Below, in pieces: positions 11,782 through 23,139 of a stretch of DNA of 64,000 nucleotides. The first letter of the stretch is position 1; every line of letters starts with the position of its first letter. Below the pieces are notes generated by a model. That model was not told the origin of the DNA, made no database searches, and was given only the letters and a program-made list of their open reading frames with translations. Origin of the DNA: Alnus glutinosa. Its lineage: Eukaryota > Streptophyta > Magnoliopsida > Fagales > Betulaceae. The DNA is taken from assembly GCF_958979055.1 (NCBI RefSeq), contig NC_084892.1:129001-193000 (forward strand). Reading direction: 5' to 3'. The position numbers were made by a program, and so were the translations under genes.

Positions 11782-14592
11782 TACTTAATTGCCTAAGAAA
11801 ATAATTGAGAGCATATACTTCCATGCTCTACCACTAACTACATGTGTACGTGTTTGTGTGAGAGAGAGATGAAAAGCACTGGCATTTGTACAATGCGTTC
11901 AAAGAAAGCATCACGGAATTCTTTAATTAGGTCCCATATATGCGACACTCAGAATCATATAATATAGAATGACCAGAAATTAAAGACTGCCCAAATTTTG
12001 TGACCAGAAATATATAAAGGAACACATCACATATATATGCATAATGCATTGCATTAATTAACCCGTATGCTAGCTAATTGGGTTAACTGTACGTATAGTA
12101 TAAAGCTAGGGATCGAACAACTTTATACACATACCTGAAAGCAAGTATTTCCATCGCCAAATATTAAAAGTTAAGAAAATGAGAAACTCGATCAATCGTA
12201 ACATCTCAAGTATTTTAAATATATGCAGATACAAATATTAGTTTGAGCATAAAGTACACATGCACCGACAATTTGATGACAAAATTTGTTACTTGCCCTA
12301 GCAGGCTAGCACTCTATATTTAAAAGCAAAAATCATACGAAAATAATCATTCTTTCTCTGCATCTATAGTTTAGATCGAGATTGGTAAATTAGGTCACCA
12401 ATCCCCTGTATTTTTTGCCATTTTGACTTTAACGTACATCCCAATTTTCTCAAAAAAATAAATAAATAAATTGGTTGCGCTGCTTTTTTCTTTTTCTTTA
12501 TTTTTTATTAGAGGATTTCTATTTTTTTAATTATTTTCACACCAATTTTTGTTACCTAGAATCTAACAGGGTCTCAAATTTATAATAGGCCTAAACTCAG
12601 CTCTTAAATCTCTCAAATTAAAAATGGAAGTCTTAAAGTCAATATAGCAAGAAGCACATATGGTTGGTGACAATTTCTCTTTGAGATTAATTTTAACAAA
12701 TGCATGTAGACAATTATTAATCACATATTACTTTGGAATAATTGATAATTTAATATGAAATTAAAGCAGAGTTCTTTGAGTCAGAACACTGTCTTCATAA
12801 TTCACCTATCATTTTTAATTAAATACTTTATGTATTGAGCCTCGCTTGTTAGAGATGAAGTTTGAGCTCACACGTATGGTGAGTGTTAAAATATTAATAA
12901 ATTATTGTATTCACCATTTCCTATATGGTTAAGCTTTTGGAACAATTAATACTTGAATGAGAAAATTAATCACTTTAAACTATAAAATGAATAGTTACTA
13001 TATTCTTGCAACAACATATTCCAAAATCATGGTTCAATTTTGCAGATAAAATTAAATAATGGCTTCTTTTGTTAAAATTTTTGATTTCTGTCCTTTTGTT
13101 CTCTTCTCAAAATATAAAAGCATTAACAAACAATCAAACACAAAACACTCTTAAAATTACAAAAAATAAAAATTCGCCTTTATGTTACATCATATATAAA
13201 ACTTTTTCAAACCAATCACAAAAAGCACCCCTAAATGCATTAACAAAAAGAGCCATATCTCAACTGTATATCAAATAACCTTGGACTAGAGTTATCATAC
13301 TCCTTCCTAACATGATATATATGATCTGTTTATAAAAAGCCAGAATGTACGTACAACATCCTCCATTTTTATGTCCTAGTTACAGTTCAAAAAGAGCTAC
13401 ATAGGTAAGCTTCAACCGTTACCTAATTTGTCATGGAGGTTGGAATCATATTAACCTACATATATATGTTTCAAACAGTACTTTTAAGTATCTTATCAAC
13501 CCAAGATGGGCTGCTCAAGATTTTTTTTTAATTCCTGGAACGATAAAAAATGAGAACAAGCACAAGCACAGTTCACTCAGAATTACAGCAAGTGGTAATT
13601 GGCAGAAAGGAAGCCACGACACTCTTTCAAAAGAAACAGGCCTAACCTGATATTTCTTTTTGGTTTCAATGTCAGGCTTGGACACTCGAACCATTATGAT
13701 AAACCGCTGAAAAATCCTTATCTATGCTCTCTTCCATATCATCCTCACCTTGAGAAACAGATCCCAGTAAGACTTTACCTCGTCTTGGGCAATATCGGGC
13801 AATGATCCAAATAACAAATGGGGGTAGATCCACCCATGAACTGTGAAACTCGACCGCCAATCTGCCAGAAAAATGATACTTTCCATTTATAGAACATGAT
13901 TTGGCCGATTAGTGAACCCTCAAGGTCCTCATAAGACCTGTTAATTGCTATCCACGTCTTGCTTTGAAGCAAGGAACAGTATATCGGTATTAATGCCAGA
14001 AGACCTTCTCATAAGACCTGGCATTATATGAGACGCCAATTTCATAGAATAACGAGAATCACCTCAACTGCCGCTCTAAGCCAGATGTTCCATTGTTGGC
14101 AGCAATTGCTGTTAAAAATGGAATGTTCCGACCCTCCAAATTCCATAGGTGCCACTAATGCTTGGATTGAACTGCTCCTCCCTTCATGCAAATAACTAGG
14201 GTTAGAGCCAAAATATAAAAATAAATAACTAGGGTTAGAATTTGCTTGAGAGGAGAAAGTATGATTATGGGACTGGAATTTGATTATCCCCATGCAAAAG
14301 AGTTCACCCCCAGCAAGTTCAGGACTGAAGCTTTTTTGGTTCCTGCATTCTTGTGGACAACCTATTCATCCTTCAAACAACAGCATTACCAATTTTTTAT
14401 GTTTTATGCAGATTCCAAAATTACCCAATAAAAAAGCGAAGTTAAGGGACCCCATGAAACAGTCTCAACCAACATAAAAGCACTCCTAAAAGGACGAGAT
14501 ATCTGTCATTACGTTAAGCAGTTCCCTTATCAACCCAGCATTCAGATATAGGACAATCTGTCTAGACCATGACAACCCAACTTTATCTTCAG
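11782..14592. other. gene-free stretch between palindrome and PPR gene
   Basis: AT-rich sequence without a convincing gene. At about 12805-12955 it includes a decayed piece of the TRIM family seen complete at 20759-21039: the end of the internal region, then the start of an LTR with 'gagtgttaaaatatta' and 'ggttaagctttt'. Short minus-strand reading frames at 13672-13972 and 14042-14293 have no recognisable domain. They may lie in the PPR transcript's 3' region. Confidence 0.5.
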
Positions 14593-16107
14593 TTATAGCA
14601 AACTGTGGCCTGGAACTTTGAAGACATTCCTCTCATCCATCAATTTTCTCAACCTCTCAGCATCTCCAAACATTCCAACACCGGCAAAGATGTTGGACAT
14701 GAGCACATAATCCCCTCCATATGCTCTCTCCATCTCCAATATCTTCCTGGTGACCCTCTCACCCATCTCGACATTACCATGAAAGCTACAAGCACCTAAA
14801 AGTGTCCTCCAAATCACGACATTTAGAATCTCATCAGGTATCTCGAATGCCATCTTCTCTGCTTCTTCTAACCTCCCTGCCCTCGCCAACATATCTATTA
14901 AACACCCATAGTGCTTGATATCCGGCACAACTTGATACGTCCCATTTACCATCTTGTTGAAAAAATTTAGCCCATCATCAACCAGGCCTCCATGACTACA
15001 AGCATTTAAAACACTCAAGAAAGTCACCCGATTTGGCTTCATACCAATTTCCTCCATCCTTTCAAAACTCTCTAGAGCTTCTTTTCCCATACCGTGCATT
15101 GCAAAACCAGCGATTAAAGATGTCCAAGACACCAAATTTTTCCTCTGGCCAGATATCTCCTCAAAGAATTTCGATGCACTCTTTATGCACCCGCATTTTG
15201 CATATGAGTCTATGAGGGAATTTGTAATGCGTATGTCAGACGCATTAAATCCTGCTTTCTCTCCATAAGCGTGAACTGATTGGCAATTTTTAAGAGTCCC
15301 GAGATTTGAAATGGCCGGAAAAATGGCCAGAAAGGTAACTTCAGTGGGTTCTATACCGTCATCAATAATCATTCTTCGAAACAAAGCCAAAGCTTCATCA
15401 GGCAGAATCATGCGTGTGTACCCATCGATGATAGCAGTCCAGGACACAACAGTCCGAGTTGGCATCTGATCAAAGAGAGAACGAGCAAGTTGGAGGTGAC
15501 CCCATTTCGTCAATCCTGTGATCATGACATTCCATGTGACGGTGTTTCTGTCGGGCATTTCGTAAAACACATGCAAAGCTTCAAATAAAGACCCACAAAC
15601 AGCATACACATATACCAAAGCAGTTTGTACGTAAACGTGGGATTGAAAACCAACTTTGAGGATGAGAGCATGGAGTTGAAGTCCAGCGGGGGTGGAGTGT
15701 AAGTTAGAGCATGCGTGTAGAAGGAAAGTGTAGGTGAAGCTGTCAAAGGAAAGATAGTTGAGGTGCTTGTAGAGCATGAAAGCTTCTAGAGGGGATTGGC
15801 TGAGAGAGTAGCAGCGGAGCAAAGTATTAAAAAGAAGAATATAGGACGTAGAGTGGTGGTTGTGTAGTAAGCCAGAGGTGATGAAGTGAGAGTGGACTTG
15901 TTGGGTGGCTTGGCGGCTTGATGGGTGTTTGAGTAAGATGGAGACCAATTGCTTTAGTTGTTGATGTTGTTGCTGTTTTGGATTAGGTTGGAGATGGGCG
16001 GCACGGTCTAAGGAAGAGTAGCCTTTGGTTGTCAAGTAAGGATGTCGCAGTCTCCTTATCAACCTCAGCATATTGCTTTCGACCACACCAAATTTGCAGA
16101 AAATCAA
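14593..16107 (-). CDS. PLS-class pentatricopeptide repeat protein, E type, likely mitochondrial
   Basis: PPR proteins bind organellar RNA base by base; PLS members with an E domain usually guide C-to-U editing. This intronless frame encodes 504 aa. The N-terminus is basic (MLRLIRRLRHPY from residue 13), as in mitochondrial presequences, and Met13 (codon at 16069-16071) may be the real start. A Gln-rich linker covers 43-57. PPR units are plain from about 70 to 430, for example NTVTWNVMITGL (188-199), TVVSWTAIIDGY (219-230), NSLIDSYAKCG (297-307) and NLVSWTSLIAGF (324-335). The E/E+ segment starts near VIWRTLLGACSFHGN (431-445) and the protein ends PGHSLL with no DYW deaminase domain, so editing would need a partner in trans. 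It resembles what I recall of Arabidopsis At1g09220; that assignment is tentative. Confidence 0.9.
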   Translation of the reverse strand: MIFCKFGVVESNMLRLIRRLRHPYLTTKGYSSLDRAAHLQPNPKQQQHQQLKQLVSILLKHPSSRQATQQVHSHFITSGLLHNHHSTSYILLFNTLLRCYSLSQSPLEAFMLYKHLNYLSFDSFTYTFLLHACSNLHSTPAGLQLHALILKVGFQSHVYVQTALVYVYAVCGSLFEALHVFYEMPDRNTVTWNVMITGLTKWGHLQLARSLFDQMPTRTVVSWTAIIDGYTRMILPDEALALFRRMIIDDGIEPTEVTFLAIFPAISNLGTLKNCQSVHAYGEKAGFNASDIRITNSLIDSYAKCGCIKSASKFFEEISGQRKNLVSWTSLIAGFAMHGMGKEALESFERMEEIGMKPNRVTFLSVLNACSHGGLVDDGLNFFNKMVNGTYQVVPDIKHYGCLIDMLARAGRLEEAEKMAFEIPDEILNVVIWRTLLGACSFHGNVEMGERVTRKILEMERAYGGDYVLMSNIFAGVGMFGDAERLRKLMDERNVFKVPGHSLL

Positions 16108-17268
16108 GCACTTTTTTTAGCCCCCCTGAACATCTACTGGAACACAATGGATTCCATGTAAGTCATATCCTACCATTTGTCGCATGAAGTAAAAGCTTCA
16201 TTCTTTCCTTTTCTTTTTACATGTCCACGCAAGAGGGCGAGGGGGATTCGAATTAATGACCTCCGTTTCAGATAATACTTATGTTCAACCTTTTCTCTAC
16301 AAATCTGCACATCTCTCAAATCTTTAAATATACCTTCGAAAAGGCAGAAGGTAAGTATCCCTACGAAATGATATATCTTTTAAAATTACTATTTATTTAA
16401 AATTTAATAATAATCTATTGTGATTTTAAAAGTTACATTATTTTTTTCGAAAGATAATAAAACTTTTAAAATTACTATTTAATTAAAATTTAATAATAAT
16501 CTATTGTGATTTTAAAAATTACAGTCATTTTTTAAAAGACACAAAAACTTTTAGCATTACCTAACTTTTAAAATTATCATCGATAAATAAGGTGGAGTGC
16601 GAAAGTGCCGTGGTCAGCCTCATGACCGTCCATTGCACATGCAATGGACCTCATTGCATCACATTTCACTTTCACCCTTGACCTTTATCATAATTTTACA
16701 CTTCGTGTTTTACCTTTTGTTTTTAACAGGTGAAAGAAATCATGCCTTGCCTTCAACAAACGATTTTGAAAACAGGTTATTTGTGCAATAGTTTGAAAGA
16801 TGGATAACAAATTGAATGGCATTTTGAAAGGGCCAAAAGAAGTTGGTGACCCATTGGCAATTGTTTAGCCATCGCATACCAAATATACTTTCTCTACCAA
16901 AATGAACCATTTTGATACCATGCCTTCAATTAAGACAAAAGCAGCAGGAATGAACCGGCACAGCTTCCCCCTCCATGATTTCATCTGTGGTCAAAATATA
17001 TTGGAATACATGCCTTTGATCTCCTTTAAACTTTTCGTAACATTTTGTTGATATGAAATAACAAAAAAAAAAATATCAAACAAAAATTGTCTCGACCCAA
17101 GTAAATATTACAACTTCGTATAACCAAACAAGCATATCAGTGCATGCTCTTGTGACGTCATGGAGAACCTTACTCTTACTGAACTGGGCATCCACACAGT
17201 ACACAGGCGAACCTTAATGACTCTCTCGTTCACACGCGCACTTACGCACAAGAAGAAAGCAGGTTTTA
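16108..17268. other. intergenic stretch with a tandem duplication
   Basis: From about 16376 to 16550 an AT-rich unit of about 100 bp is present twice ('cttttaaaattactattta', 'ataatctattgtgatttt' recur). Apart from this, nothing was recognised. The final part probably includes the 3' UTR of the next gene. Confidence 0.45.
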
Positions 17269-20200
17269 TTACAGAGTAGAGGAAGTTCTGGACTTGTGCA
17301 TCTTTTCATCTTGTGAAGGTGGAGGCAATGAAGGAGATGAGACTGCTGCATGATAAGATGAAGAAGCAAGTTGGGCTAGGGCTGGAACAGCACCGCCTGT
17401 AGATTTTCCAGGAGATGTTATTATCATTAACAGTTTCATTACAGATCCCTTGGTGCAAGCAGCATAAACAGTGATAAAGTAATAATGGCTTCTAGGACGA
17501 TTAAAATCACAGCAATCCCACTTTTTAGAGATCCTAGTCTTCACAAAAACTCAACAATTGTCTCCAAGTAAATGCAACATAACCAAACCACGGATCACAA
17601 ATGAAAAAATGCCTGTAGTGTCAAATGTCAATTGCAGCAGAGGATTACAACTCAGCAATACATCTTATCTAGCCAACGCAAGCACTTGTAGAGCATCAAT
17701 ACTTTTCCCAGCATCAATATGAAGTCGCGACAGTATCTTCACAACACCCCCTAAGACTACCTTGTGGTATCACTAGTATCACCTTGCCAATATCAGTACA
17801 GAAGTGGTTTTTGTTTCCACCTGACAAGATCGTTAGAAAATACCAGTGAACACTAGAGTCCAGAACGTTTTAGAGGCCCCACTAAAACGATAACCAGGCA
17901 TAAATTACTATTTCTCTTAGCATCTATTTGGCAGCTTTAATGTAAAAGGCATGGAGCTCCCTATTTCTGTTACTGCAGGGGGTTAGATAGCTTGTCTTTT
18001 GTCCTCCATGAGTGCCTAGTCATTTATTATACTTTTCGAGTGTGCCTCATAATTAGGCTCCAACATCATACTTGATTGCCTATGTGAAGTATGCCAATAG
18101 CCAAGGAAACCTTGTTCATCTTAAAATTCAAATATATAGGCCAAGGGCAAGCCTTCGAAGCAAGATTCTCATTTATAGATTCTGAGAAAAAAACAAAACA
18201 ATCAATCTATTACCCTAAAACACTCAATGCGCAATAGTAAGCTCACATTTCAAGGGATAGACATGAGGTATCAAGTGTACTCCCAATTGGAATCTCTTTG
18301 TCATTCTACAAAATGTATATAAGATGGAAAAGAGTCGTCTAAGATGGTATAGTGCTTAGCCAGTTATGTGAATCAATTCAGGTTTAAGCAGCCCTTTAAG
18401 GATGAAGCTCTTAACAACATACCAACCATCACTCAGCATTCAACATAACTTCTCGAATTACTAGCAAATCCTTGGCATCCTAGTCTTGGCACATGGCAGA
18501 TGGCACATGGCACATGGCACATGAATAGAGGAACCAAATCTTGCGGAAGTGGACTCCATCCTATATAAAACATGACTATTGCTTTTCTAATAACTTGATT
18601 TTGGAAGTATCCAAGTCATTTTCTGGACAATATAAAATGTTTTAATGATTTCAAAGATACTCCAAAGAAAAGCTTAAGGGCAGCTATACCAGAAGAAGAT
18701 TCTTGAGACAAATTAGCTTGGACTAATGTAACATCAATTCCATGTGTTTGAGTTAAGTTACTCCTTCATATTATATTGCATACCTAATAGGCTACAAAAT
18801 TTAGCCCAACAAAGACAAAGAGGTTTCTAGCTGAAGAGAACATTATAAAGCATTTACACATAAAGGGTAATTTTTTGGTTAGTATCTCCAACATAATTCC
18901 ATATCATTTGACAACTAAAACACGGTGAAATTTGTCAATTTGATGGTATTGAAATCATCAACAAATAAAATCAGACTAGACAAAATAACGTATAAGGAAA
19001 ACCTCTGACCTGCCAATCCTGCACAAGCTGAAGAGAATACTATCACGGGGGGTGCCTGCAGTTGAACAATGAAGTTTTAGGCACAGAAGAAAGTACATAT
19101 CTACTGAATATCCAAGTCAGAAGCATTCTGAAATTACAAGAAATAAAATCTGAAGAATATCTATGAAGGGAACCAACATGATCAACTCAAATCAACTCAA
19201 TAGAGCCTTAATCCCAAATAATTTGGGCCAGCTACATGGATCCTTTTATGCCACCGAGACCTATTTAGAGCCATGTCCCCATTCACCTCTCTAGTCTCTA
19301 ACAGCCAACATGATCATAATATTTAAAAAATAGTAATGATAAGTGCAAGACTCTTATCCACCTTTTATCCCCTCCAAATGTGACATGACTTTTAAAATTA
19401 CCATTGGGTCAAAATCCAACGGTGATCAATCATAAATCCAATGGTAATTTTAAAAGTCATGTCACATTTGAGGGGGATAAAATATGTGTATATATAGAGA
19501 TTATCATAGTTGCAAGGATACCTTGTGACCTAATAGGTTTAGTCCTATTTTCATAAGAAGACTGCAAAGAACCACCTACTCAACTTCATGAGGAGTTTAA
19601 GATATAAATATACACCTCCAAAGCATAGGACAGCAAGGACTTCAAAAAAAAGAAAAAAAAGGTAGGTACAAAAGTGTTTTTTTTTTTTGTTAGAACAAAA
19701 GAGTGTGTTGAGCAGGGCAAAAAAATTTCTAGTCATAATGAAAGAATTGACAAACTTACACCAATGAGAAAATGCAACCACATAGGGCCTTTTACCCACC
19801 TCCGGACTATTGGCATTACTGAAATGGAAAACAAACAAATAAAAGTAATGTATCTCTCTGGATCAATGTTCAAATATATACGCACAAAAGCCAGATATAT
19901 CATAAGACAACAGAGATATATGTTGAAGATTAAATGCATTTGCATCTGATGAAAACTAACATAACAAGCTTCATGGTTCACATTCATACATAATTTCCTT
20001 TTAAATTTTAATATAGTATTCCACAGCAGGGAGCATGAAAACGTAAAGGTATTACAGAAAGAGTGAGAGGTTTCATTAGGTTTCTGAAAGGGTAACTGCA
20101 CGGCCAGGGAGCGGGGGGTTGGGAAGGGGAACATATAGGGATGTCATTAAGAAATGATGCTTCCTTTGTCTTTAGACTCCTATCACATTTGCTTTCTGGT

Positions 20201-21927
20201 AATTGGACATATAATATTTTAAATTTAATTGAGTAGGTAGAAGCCAAGACATGAACTCAACGTTCACAAAGCTAACCAGTCTTTGGAGGTTAGAGACAGC
20301 ATACAAAATTATTAGGAAACATCCCCATGGTTGATGGGAAGAAAAATTCAGAATAGTATGATCTGGAAAGGCAGTGGTCTGAAGCATAGAGGTTTCCCTT
20401 TAACAGCAATTTGGATATCTCTTGCTCCTATAAGACAGCCTTCTCTGCTTGGGAATTGGTTTTAGGCAAAATTATAATGGCAGATCATTTACTAGTCAAA
20501 AGCATCTCTTGCTCCTATAAGACAGCCTTCTCTGCTTGGGAATTGGTTTTAGGCAAAATTATAATGGCAGATCATTTACTAGTCAAAAGCAGGTATTGCA
20601 TATTGTTGTTGTGTATGCAAGGAGGATGAGAGCCAATCAAACCGATTCAAACACATCAGTAGCATCATTCGATGTCAATGGCTTGCTCAGAGTCACTGCC
20701 CTATGAATCTATGATTTTGTGGGTTTGCAAATTGCTTCCTAAAGACACAGACAGAATCTGTTAAAGTATTCATTAAGTGATTAAATTTACTTTTTCCTAC
20801 CAGCTTAAGCTTTTGGGATAAGTGGTGATTTAACATGGTATCAAAGTCAAAGGTCCTGAGTTTGAACCTTGATTCCGTCATTTACCTCCCATTTTAATTA
20901 AATATTCCACCTATTAAGCCTCATCTATTAAAAGGAAGTCTGAGCCCACACGTGAGGGAGAGTGTTAAAGTATTGATTAAGTGATTAAATTTACTTTTAC
21001 CTATCGGCTTAAGCTTTTAAGATAAGTGGCGATTTAACATAATCTTCTTGGTTAGTTGATGCAGACCTCTCTTAAGCAGTGGCTACAGTTAAAAAAAAAA
21101 AAAAAAAAAAAAAAAGGCCCCTCCTCGTAGTTTAATAATATCCATTTTTGTTTGTGGTTTCTCTTTCATAGGCCCTAGTCATGTAAAATACCAGTGTATC
21201 TGTCTGGGATTCTTACGTTTTCATTTACAATAATTGATCATATATGGCGGCGATTTTAGTTGTCACCAAAGTAAAAAAGACTATGGCAGATACACAGCTA
21301 TATCAAATCACCTACCAGAAAAAATAAATCATCAAGTAGAGAAGAAAAACCAAGATAACAAGCTAATAAGTACAAGAATAAAATACAAGATGTGGGCAGA
21401 ATTCGATACCGTGGTTGAATCCATAAAATGCACTTGTTGTACCACCAACAGCAGAACCAATCTGCATAATTAAAAAGAAGAAGAAAAAAAACCAACAATA
21501 AAACCCAACACCCAAGAATAAGAAGCAAAATCAGAAAAACCTTATGGAAACATTGGCATGGGGTATAACGAAATAGAACAAAATCTGAACAAACGCGTTT
21601 GAACGAAGTGCCATAAGTGTCGAAATTATCAGGCTGTATGAAAGAGAGAACCGAATTGGATAAGTAGGAGAAAAGGGTACGGTGAAATTACCATGGAAAA
21701 GCTATCCCTGATGAGCGGGGCAACAGTCCACCGACTGGTTTCCTGCAATCCCAACAAAAAAAAAAAGAAAAGGAAATTGAAATTGAAATTTGGAAGCACA
21801 AAAAGTGGAAAGAGATAATAGAATATGAAAAACGACAAGAAAAGAAGGTTCGTACCATCTCCTTTGAAAGAGGACCTGCGCAGTGATGACATCTCACGTT
21901 AATACCAGGTTTCGACTCCCCCATCAT
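17269..21927 (-). CDS. conserved plant small membrane protein, unnamed (six exons)
   Basis: Minus-strand exons are 21856-21927, 21692-21742, 21410-21461, 19760-19818, 19010-19055 and 17269-17396. They splice at GT-AG sites with matching phases into 135 aa. The start is the first of two adjacent Met codons after a CT-rich leader. Order: a short N-terminus with CHHC (residues 13-16); a conserved-looking stretch (SRWTVAPLIRDSF); a Gly-rich hydrophobic helix (GSAVGGTTSAFYGF); a basic loop (RRWVKG); a second hydrophobic stretch (MWLHFLIGAPPVIVFSSA, then AGLAGGAVPALAQL); and a Ser/Pro-rich, basic tail. Two membrane helices separated by a basic loop are inferred. I do not know its function. The neighbourhood suggests it matches the 'transmembrane protein' genes next to MYR1/MYR2 in Arabidopsis (At5g18250/At3g04040, from memory). 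Consistent phasing across five introns is the main evidence that it is real. Confidence 0.8.
18489..18522. repeat. short GGCACAT tandem repeat in an intron
   Basis: About four head-to-tail copies of a 7-bp unit (GGCACAT and variants), within the 17397-19009 intron of the small membrane protein gene. Confidence 0.6.
19185..19304 (-). mobile_element. short RTE-like/SINE-like retroposon with target duplication
   Basis: A 120-bp insertion lies between two exact copies of CCAACATGATCA (19173-19184 and 19305-19316). It contains 'gccttaatcccaaataattt', a phrase I associate with 3' ends of plant RTE-type LINEs. On the minus strand it finishes in a simple TTGA-rich tail, as RTE elements do rather than in poly-A. 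A relic of the same phrase occurs at about 46790. Confidence 0.6.
19363..19482. mobile_element. 120-bp hairpin MITE
   Basis: The left part (from TTTTATCCCC) and right part (to GGGGATAAAA) are inverted copies of about 45 bp with few mismatches, so nearly the whole element folds on itself. It lies in the 19056-19759 intron, 46 bp after the RTE-like insertion. Confidence 0.75.
20417..20590. repeat. perfect tandem duplication, 2 x 87 bp
   Basis: Copies 20417-20503 and 20504-20590 are identical in every base I compared. It lies in the 19819-21409 intron of the small membrane protein gene. Identity implies a recent event or an assembly duplication. Confidence 0.9.
20759..21039 (+). mobile_element. 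TRIM (miniature LTR retrotransposon) with 77-bp LTRs
   Basis: Two direct terminal repeats (20759-20835 and 20963-21039) each begin TGTTAAAGTATT and end GATTTAACA. Directly after the first comes TGGTATCAAAG, a near match to the plant initiator-Met tRNA primer-binding site TGGTATCAGAGC. Directly before the second is a purine-rich tract (GTGAGGGAGAG). Flanks GAATC and TAATC agree at 4 of 5 positions, fitting a 5-bp integrase duplication. The 127-bp interior has no reading frame, so mobility would depend on another element's enzymes. It lies in the 19819-21409 intron. Confidence 0.8.
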
Positions 21928-21929
21928 TC

Positions 21930-21932
<3 letters not shown>

Positions 21933-21967
<35 letters not shown>

Positions 21968-22120
21968 CCAAATATTAACCCTCCACTTCCAGATTGATTA
22001 CAGAGTTTCAAAGGCTGCTTTGAAGACCAAACGAAGTATTTAGATCATTGGCGAAGAATGAAAAATTCACGTGTCTTTCTCCGTTCATCACGTGACTTCT
22101 TTTGTCATACGGGATATATA
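21933..22120 (-). promoter_or_regulatory. leader and core promoter of the small membrane protein gene
   Basis: On the minus strand a TATATATC box (22113-22120) lies about 190 bp upstream of the start codon. Two G-boxes (CACGTG at 22068-22073 and 22089-22094) follow. A (CT/GA)n run (21933-21961) sits just before the ATG. G-boxes bind bZIP and bHLH factors. Here they fall at or just below the expected transcription start. Motif evidence only. Confidence 0.4.
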
Positions 22121-22172
22121 GTTCACTCTAATCTAATTCATTTAATTAAACGGAACAAATTTTTAAATCTTA

Positions 22173-22787
22173 GGATTAAATATCTTTTTGATCCTTGAGT
22201 TTTGACAACTTTATTTTTTAGTTTCTGAATTTCAATTCGTATTATAGATGGTACTTCAATTTTAGAAAAAAAAAGACCAAATTAATTCCTCAGTTAAATT
22301 TTTCGTTAAAAAACTAACGATCTACCACGTGTCAACATATGAGGTTGATACGTGACACTATATAAAAAAATTAAAAATCTTTAAAAATTACTTAAAAAAA
22401 TTATATTAAAAAATAAAAAAAATAAGGGAGTGCTGTGAGGTGGTTTGGCCACCCCTCGACCAACAAAAAAAAATCAAGATTGTTTTTGGCCCTTGGGGTG
22501 GCAGGACCATCCCCATGATGGCCAAGGAGCCACCCCTTTTTTTTCATTTTTTTTTTTTTTTGATTTTTTAATTAATTTTTAAAAAAATTAATTTTTTTTA
22601 TATGGTGCTCCGTGTCAAACTCTAAGGTTGACACGTGATGACCTGTTAATTTTTTGACGAAAAACTTGATTGAGGTATTAATTCTGTCATTTCTCAAAAC
22701 TGAAGTATCATTTGTGATGCGAATTGAACATCAATGACTAAAAAATTAAAGTTTTCAAAACTCAGAAACCAAAAGTGTATTTAATCA
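22173..22787. mobile_element. Mutator-type MITE with 9-bp target duplication
   Basis: Flanked by exact 9-bp repeats TAAATCTTA (22164-22172 and 22788-22796), the duplication length typical of Mutator-like elements. Long inverted ends start GGATTAAAT and end ATTTAATCA. Subterminal arms extend over 100 bp (GAGTTTTGACAACTT against AGTTTTCAAAACTC). The core has GC-rich 'ggccacccc' motifs between poly-T/poly-A tracts. No transposase. It is the best-preserved member of a family seen also at about 3600-4215, 51058-51728 and 57490-57878. Confidence 0.75.
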
Positions 22788-23139
22788 TAAATCTTATTTT
22801 ATTAATTTTATAATAAGTTTGTGGATGGAATAAAAAATTACTCGGCCAATATGGTTAAATTATGCTGGCTCATATTATCTCTTAAAGATAAAATAAAAAT
22901 GAGAATTGCTATTTGTACTTCTCCTGTCGTTCTTTTGTACAACTTTTTCTAAAAATCTTCAATTGAATTTATAAGACCTACATCTTCACCAATGTTTGGA
23001 TTGCCCACCATTTGTTTTTATTTTTCATGTTATAACCTCCTATTTTTCCCTTCCCTACCTTATTTTATTTTTTATTTTTTTGGAAAAAAATAAGAATAAC
23101 TCAAGTGTCTCCTTCCGGGTCATTTGTGTTTGTCCCAAC

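Noticed and set aside
13599..13972. Overlapping short frames on both strands
   Set aside because: No recognisable domains and no consistent splice structure; they may be part of the PPR transcript's 3' region.
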